Positions 41,146-45,266 of a stretch of 45,266 bases of DNA are shown piece by piece. The translations under genes and the position numbers were made by a program. Within the stretch, counting starts at the first letter, position 1. Every line of letters starts with the position of its first letter. This DNA comes from Deltaproteobacteria bacterium (GTDB lineage: Bacteria; Desulfobacterota; Desulfarculia; Adiutricales; Adiutricaceae). Under the pieces are notes generated by a model. That model worked only from the letters and a program-made list of their open reading frames with translations, searched no databases and had not been told where the DNA came from. The DNA lies in assembly GCA_031265205.1 (NCBI GenBank), contig JAISCZ010000065.1:1-45266 (forward strand), read 5' to 3'.

Positions 41146-42297
41146 TCAGAGGTTGGGGGAGAGACTGGCCGGGGCGATGGGGGCCTTTAAGTCGCGCTCT
41201 CCGGCGGGGGCCTCGTAGGAGCCTAAGACGCGCAGCCGATCCGTCTGCTCGCCTAAGGCCTTTAAGGCCGCGATGACTTTCTCTTCCGTGAAGTGGCCTT
41301 CCAGCTCCAGGAAGAAGAGGTACTCCCAGGGGGACTCGCTGTTGGGCCTGGAGTGGAGGCGGGTCAGGTTGACGCCCGAGGAGGCCAGGGGCTGGAGGCA
41401 CTTGTAGAGGCTCCCCGAGTTGTGGGGCGCCGCGAACCACGCGAGGGTGCGGTCCTTGCCGGTGGGGGGGCTGTCGTCGCGGCTCATGATGAAAAAGCAG
41501 GTCTGGTTGTGCTGGAGATCTTGGAGATCGTCGCTCATCACTAAGAGGTTGTAGACCGTGGCGAGCTGCGGGTGGCCGATCACGGCCACGGCGTCGTCGT
41601 TGACGGCGAGGTTGGCGCCGACGGCCGAGGAGACGGTGGGAAGTAGCTCGACCCCCGGGAGGTTTAAGGCCAGCCAGCCGCGGCACTGGGCCAAGGCCTG
41701 GGGATGGGAGCTGATGGTCTTAATCCGGCTCAGGTCGCCGTGCCGGCTCATCAGGGAGAGATTGACCTTCAGGTTCATCATGACCTGGACCCGCAGGTCG
41801 GTGTTGGTCATCAGATCCAGGGTCTGGCCGACGATGCCCTCGGTGGTGTTCTCGAAAGGAACCACCGCGAAGTCCGCCTCGCCTTTGCCGGCGGCCTCAA
41901 AGACGTGGGGAAGGTCGTCGCAGGGGATGAATAAGGCCAGTTTCCCGAATTGCTCCAAGGCCGCCGCGTGGCTGAAGGTGCCGGCGGGCCCCAGGAAGGC
42001 CACTTTGGTGGGGGCCTGGGCCGCCCGGCAGGCCTTGATGATCTCGGTGAAAAGCGCGCTCATGGCGTCCAGGGTGAGGCCGTCGCCCGGCTTGACGGCC
42101 TCCGTCAGCTGGCCGATGACCTGCTTTTCCCGGGCGAGGTCCATGATGGGCAGGGAATGCTTTTTCTTGAGCTTCCCAAGCTCAATGGCGGCTTTGGCCC
42201 TTTTTTGGATGAGCTTGATAAGGTCGGAGTCGATTTTGTCGATTTCCGAGCGCAAGGGGGATAGGACATCGCTCGCGGCAGGGGAATTCTTGTTCAT
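41146..42297 (-). CDS. pheA: Chorismate mutase / prephenate dehydratase (P-protein)
   Basis: 383 residues. Three domains: chorismate mutase (about 10-95, LRSEIDKIDSDLIKLIQKRA), prephenate dehydratase (about 97-280, VAFLGPAGTFSHAAAL; VVPFENTTEG; ISSHPQALAQCRGWL) and a C-terminal ACT domain (about 290-370, SGSLYKCLQPLASSGVNLTR and HSRP) that binds phenylalanine for feedback. It makes phenylpyruvate from chorismate. The dehydratase catalytic Thr-Arg-Phe motif (TRF in the family) reads TCF here. It lies 21 nt after the DAHP synthase gene. Confidence 0.96.
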   Translation of the reverse strand: MNKNSPAASDVLSPLRSEIDKIDSDLIKLIQKRAKAAIELGKLKKKHSLPIMDLAREKQVIGQLTEAVKPGDGLTLDAMSALFTEIIKACRAAQAPTKVAFLGPAGTFSHAAALEQFGKLALFIPCDDLPHVFEAAGKGEADFAVVPFENTTEGIVGQTLDLMTNTDLRVQVMMNLKVNLSLMSRHGDLSRIKTISSHPQALAQCRGWLALNLPGVELLPTVSSAVGANLAVNDDAVAVIGHPQLATVYNLLVMSDDLQDLQHNQTCFFIMSRDDSPPTGKDRTLAWFAAPHNSGSLYKCLQPLASSGVNLTRLHSRPNSESPWEYLFFLELEGHFTEEKVIAALKALGEQTDRLRVLGSYEAPAGERDLKAPIAPASLSPNL

Positions 42298-42318
42298 GGT
42301 TTTGGACCAGGGTTCTCT

Positions 42319-43227
42319 CTATTTCTGGCCTTCGGCCAGGTTGGGGGTCGCCGGGGCGACGGTGCTGATTTGACGGCCGAAGTGGGGGGCCAGGGAGGCG
42401 AGGGAGCGCATGAGTTCCCGGAAGGTTTCCGGTGTCAGGGACTCCTCGCCGTCGCACAGGGCGGTTTCGGGGGAGCAGTGCACCTCGATCATGAGCCCGT
42501 CCGCGCCCACGGCCAGGGCGGCCCGGGACAGGCTCGGCACGTAATGGGCCTTGCCGCTGGCGTGGCTGGGGTCCACGATGACGGGCAGGTGGGTCCGCTC
42601 CTTGATGGCCAGGACGGAGGAGAGATCCAAGGTGTTGCGTGTGGAGGTCTCGAAGGTGCGGATGCCGCGCTCGCAGAGGATGACCTGGTCGTTGCCGCCC
42701 GCCAGGAGGTACTCGGCGGAGCAGAGGTACTCTTCCACGGTGTTCATGAGGCCGCGCTTTAAAAGGACCGGCTTGCGGCTCTTGGAAAGGCGCTTCAAAA
42801 GGGAGAAGTTCTGGCTGTTGCGGGCACCGACCTGCAAGATGTCGGCGTAGGACTCCACCAGATCGATGTCCGTGGAATCCATGACCTCCGTCACGATGGA
42901 AAGGCCGGTCAACTCCCGGGCCTTGGAGAGCATTTTGAGGCCCTCCTCGGCCAGTCCCTGGAAGCTGTAGGGGGAACTGCGGGGCTTGAAGGCCCCGCCC
43001 CGTAAAATGTGGGCCCCGCCCAGCTTCACGTCCCAGGCCGTGCCGAGCATCTGGGGATCGTGCTCCACGGAACAGGGGCCGGCCATGACGATGAATTCCG
43101 GCCCGCCGATGGCGAATTGGCCCACGCGGACGAGGGAGTCCTCGGGGTGGGTGAGGCGGCTAGTCAGTTTGTAGGGAGGAAGCTTTTGGGCGGGCTTGGG
43201 AGCCGCTTCCTTAGTGGCGTCGGACAT
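42319..43227 (-). CDS. aroF: 3-deoxy-7-phosphoheptulonate (DAHP) synthase
   Basis: 302 residues; GGAG lies 6 nt before the ATG. It is a type I-beta, KDO8PS-like enzyme: [54 protein letters not shown] and [10 protein letters not shown]. It joins phosphoenolpyruvate and erythrose 4-phosphate, the first step of the shikimate pathway. It has no ACT or chorismate-mutase regulatory domain, so control must be by other means; transcription appears to be controlled by the upstream attenuator. The gene symbol is by function, and aroG would be equally valid. Confidence 0.94.
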   Translation of the reverse strand: MSDATKEAAPKPAQKLPPYKLTSRLTHPEDSLVRVGQFAIGGPEFIVMAGPCSVEHDPQMLGTAWDVKLGGAHILRGGAFKPRSSPYSFQGLAEEGLKMLSKARELTGLSIVTEVMDSTDIDLVESYADILQVGARNSQNFSLLKRLSKSRKPVLLKRGLMNTVEEYLCSAEYLLAGGNDQVILCERGIRTFETSTRNTLDLSSVLAIKERTHLPVIVDPSHASGKAHYVPSLSRAALAVGADGLMIEVHCSPETALCDGEESLTPETFRELMRSLASLAPHFGRQISTVAPATPNLAEGQK

Positions 43228-43280
43228 AAATTACTCCATGGGCGAAGATGATGGCGTTTCCACGCGCGGGGGGAAGCGCC

Positions 43281-43356
43281 AAAAAAAAGGCCCCTGGCGA
43301 TTTTTAGTTTCGCCAGGGGCACGGGGACTTGTGGGACAAGCGGCTCTAGGCGAAAC
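43281..43356 (-). promoter_or_regulatory. Transcription attenuator of the aroF-pheA operon
   Basis: On the minus strand, an 11-bp terminator stem (43310-43320 with 43290-43300) with a 9-nt loop and eight T (43281-43288) lies 53 nt before aroF. The alternative pairing is GTTTCGCC (43349-43356, the last codons of the leader peptide) with GGCGAAAC (43307-43314, the terminator 5' arm): 8 perfect base pairs, mutually exclusive with the terminator. A small CTTGT/ACAAG hairpin fills the loop. Ribosome stalling at the Phe/Tyr codons would favour antitermination. Confidence 0.82.
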
Positions 43357-43483
43357 CTTTCGTAAAGCTAAAAAAGTAAAAATAAAAGAAGGCGGCGCCG
43401 GGAACGCGCAGATCCCCGGGCTGGGAGAGGGAAATTTGGGCGCCGCTCGCGCGGGCGGAGGATGGGGTGGCTAAGGGAGCCAT
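43346..43483 (-). CDS. Phe/Tyr-rich leader peptide
   Basis: 45 residues from the ATG at 43483 to TAG at 43346, in the transcript leader of aroF-pheA. The C-terminus GAAFFYFYFFSFTKGFA holds seven Phe and two Tyr in seventeen residues, immediately before the attenuator. The first 28 residues have no special bias. The ATG has only a distant GGAG (13 nt), so translation may be weak. The regulatory function is inferred from codon content and placement, as in the E. coli pheA and pheST leaders. Confidence 0.75.
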   Translation of the reverse strand: MAPLATPSSARASGAQISLSQPGDLRVPGAAFFYFYFFSFTKGFA

Positions 43484-43603
43484 AGCGAAAATAACGCTCC
43501 GAAGGGAGAGAGGCGGGGCCGCGCCCCGCGCGAGCCGCGCGAGGGAGGCCGGAAAAGTCAAAACGACATCCCGGGACGGGCCTAAAAGCAAAACTAAAAA
43601 GGT

Positions 43604-43633
43604 AGTTTAGGGGAAAGGGGAGGGGTTTGTCAA
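43604..43633 (-). promoter_or_regulatory. Promoter of the leader-aroF-pheA operon
   Basis: On the minus strand: a perfect TTGACA (43628-43633), an 18-nt spacer and TAAACT (43604-43609). Transcription would start near 43597, about 115 nt before the leader ATG. Confidence 0.6.
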
Positions 43634-43675
43634 GGGCTTCTTCCCCTCTTCCCCTCGTCCCTTCGTCCCTTCGGG

Positions 43676-43921
43676 TCACCTCGTGGCGTAGATTTTTTTA
43701 TCAATTTTAAAATACGCTATTACTTCTTCTATGGGACACTTTTGACCAAATTGACCAGGAGGAGGTACTTGGTGACTGAAAAAAATGACTCCAATGACTA
43801 TTAAGTTAAGTATAAAAAATGGGAGTATGAAGTATGTGAGTAACTTAAAAAGTAAAAGTGAATATGTATTAGAGATTATTAGTGAAATTAATCTCAATTT
43901 AAATAAAAAATCAACTTTCAT
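43676..43921 (-). CDS. Small hydrophobic protein, AT-rich (uncertain)
   Basis: 81 residues: two hydrophobic segments (LISLIISNTYSLLLFKLL and YFILPFFILNLIVIGVIFF), then a soluble end with CPIEEVIAYF. No convincing ribosome site precedes the ATG. Composition is AT-rich, unlike the aromatic operon, and it abuts a transposase pseudogene, so it is probably mobile DNA. I do not recognise it. Confidence 0.4.
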   Translation of the reverse strand: MKVDFLFKLRLISLIISNTYSLLLFKLLTYFILPFFILNLIVIGVIFFSHQVPPPGQFGQKCPIEEVIAYFKIDKKIYATR

Positions 43922-44295
43922 TCTCTTGGCTATATTTTAAATAATATTAATAATATTGACTCTGCGGATTATAAAAATAGAGGATATTTTATTGGAAGTG
44001 GCGCAGTAGAAAACGGTAACGGACACGTTGTTAAAGAACGCGTGAAATTACCGGGGATGAGACGGGAGACGCCAGTGGGCAGGCTGTATTATCGCTAAGG
44101 GCAAAACTTAAAAGTGGCCTTTGGAAACGGGACAATGTTGAGGCGAGTCGCCGCCATTTTGACGCTAACCCGGCTCGCTTATTTTCACTACAGGCGCGAG
44201 GCGACATCCCTGGTGAAATTGAAACGGAAAAAAGGCAACTTTTAAAATCTACGCCCGGAAATCAGGAAATCAGGGAATCATTTTCGCCTCGCTAA
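43922..44295 (+). pseudogene. ISKra4-like transposase C-terminus, frameshifted
   Basis: The frame GYFIGSGAVENGNG, then RVKLPGMRRET matches the C-terminus of ISKra4-type transposases, which usually read GYFIGSGAIESGNK and RLK--GMRW. A frameshift near 44065 is followed by SGQAVLSLRAKLKSGLWKRD and a continuous frame to TAA at 44295. No N-terminus is present. Confidence 0.65.
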
Positions 44296-44503
44296 AAATA
44301 TGATAAAATAAAAGTGATGGTCTATCGTGTTGAAATTTCAGATGGTCGCGCGACAGATCCTCAAAGTCGGCCTCGCTCTATTCCTCATATCGCGAGTTGA
44401 ACCCTCAAGTCTTATCCCTGATAAGGCTCTTAAATGGCGACGACCCTAAGCCTAACGCGTCCTTAAAAATTTCTTGGCCTGGGCGCCAAGGAGGAATAAC
44501 ATA

Positions 44504-45169
44504 ATGAAACTTCGTCGGCTTGACATAAAAGGCTTCAAGTCTATTGACGGCGTTATCGGGCAAAGTTTGGCATTGGGGGATCTTACGGTCTTACTTGGGG
44601 CGAACGGTTCCGGCAAGAGCAACCTGCTCGCTTTTTTTGAGATGCTGCGTTGTATGGCGAAACAAGAATTGGCGGGCTTTGTGGGAAAGCATGGCGCCAG
44701 CCGCCTGCTGTTTTATGGTCCCAAGTTTACAAACTCCATAGTTTTCAAGGCTTTTTTTGATGATGGAGCCGAAAGCATATACGAAGTGGAACTCAAGCCC
44801 AGGTTGCCTGAAGGGCTTTTTATAAATTATGAAAAAATAGACTTTGGCCAATACGACCCTCAAACGCGGGAAAATTTTCAGAAAACGATTCATCGAGGAG
44901 AAGATGGGGAATTACTCCTGTCTGATTTTTATTATTTGCCCAAAAACCAAAGGGGCGAGTCCGGCCTCGCTTATGACGGCAACGAAACAGGCCAACTTAT
45001 CCACGCTTTTTTATCAGACGTTCACATATATCAATTCAATGACACCTCGGAAACCGCCAAGATAAAAGACCGCGGTTATGTGGATGACGCGAGATTCTTG
45101 CGGCGCGACGCTGGCAATTTAGCGGCGTTTTTGAAAATGTTAAAAGGATATATGACGACGACGCAATAA
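44504..45169 (+). CDS. AAA ATPase (RecF/OLD-like), truncated
   Basis: 221 residues from an ATG with AAGGAGG 9 nt upstream. The N-terminus MKLRRLDIKGFKSIDG and Walker A GANGSGKSN are typical of the AAA ATPases with an SMC/OLD-like head. Full-length members are usually 350 residues or more and contain Walker B and signature motifs; this one stops soon after RFLRRDAGNLAAFLKMLK. In the next frame the sequence continues as RIYDDD before another stop, so a frameshift near 45137 probably disabled it. A protein like this may belong to a defence or island module, but the window ends here. Confidence 0.7.
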   Translation: MKLRRLDIKGFKSIDGVIGQSLALGDLTVLLGANGSGKSNLLAFFEMLRCMAKQELAGFVGKHGASRLLFYGPKFTNSIVFKAFFDDGAESIYEVELKPRLPEGLFINYEKIDFGQYDPQTRENFQKTIHRGEDGELLLSDFYYLPKNQRGESGLAYDGNETGQLIHAFLSDVHIYQFNDTSETAKIKDRGYVDDARFLRRDAGNLAAFLKMLKGYMTTTQ

Positions 45170-45266
45170 GTCGGCAGAGGGGTCATTGTTGGAAGGCTTG
45201 ACGTTTAGACAGCGTCCAAAACAAAGATGCTTCATCCAAAAGCCTATAAATTGCTCCAATTTTAAC

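Overview
The window is a bacterial chromosome segment, mostly GC-rich and Gram-negative: it encodes lipoproteins with lipobox cysteines, an autotransporter beta-barrel and a complete meso-diaminopimelate branch. The argG-argH-lipoprotein-lysA-dapF-dapA-dapB order, a Tat-exported DUF362 protein with a polyferredoxin, and a P1B metal ATPase with HMA-like partners are most like anaerobic Desulfobacterota (Deltaproteobacteria). That placement is inference from gene content. Several decayed genes and transposase or integrase stubs suggest a genome undergoing pseudogenisation.

Layout. 0.3-7 kb (minus strand): a phospho-signalling operon behind a good promoter, with an exported protein, a vWA-TM-FHA protein, two paralogous zinc-ribbon/FHA proteins (one degenerate), a PP2C phosphatase and a membrane Ser/Thr kinase. 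7.4-10.8 kb: a decayed island beside tRNA-Arg(TCT), holding a DNA methyltransferase with a nuclease-like C-terminus and a 7-bp homopolymer at its start, an integrase tail, a flavodoxin pseudogene, an HTH regulator and its decayed copy. 10.9-19.7 kb (minus): an arginine/lysine biosynthesis operon with two lipoproteins. 20-21.6 kb (plus): a Tpt1/KptA-like protein lacking catalytic residues and an exported SUMF1-domain protein. 22.5-26.9 kb (minus): a giant leucine-rich-repeat autotransporter.

28.1-31.6 kb (plus): a metal-transport cassette (small TM protein, P1B ATPase, HMA-like protein) behind two copies of one operator-like motif and ended by a strong terminator. 31.6-33.9 kb: an AT-rich accessory patch with a transposase stub and a two-gene membrane-protein unit. 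34-39.1 kb: a NaChBac-type channel with an Asp filter, thioredoxin reductase, and the DUF362/polyferredoxin pair. 39.8-43.6 kb: a class IV aminotransferase whose unusual C-terminal tail is duplicated downstream, then a DAHP synthase-pheA operon preceded by a textbook-like attenuator with a Phe/Tyr-rich leader peptide. 43.7-45.3 kb: a small membrane ORF, a frameshifted transposase and a truncated AAA ATPase.

The least expected items are the aromatic attenuator, the intact/degenerate zinc-ribbon-FHA pair, the Tpt1-like pseudoenzyme, the LRR autotransporter with a recent three-repeat duplication, and the polyferredoxin with an internal twin-arginine segment. All family assignments were made by eye from motifs; no database search was run.
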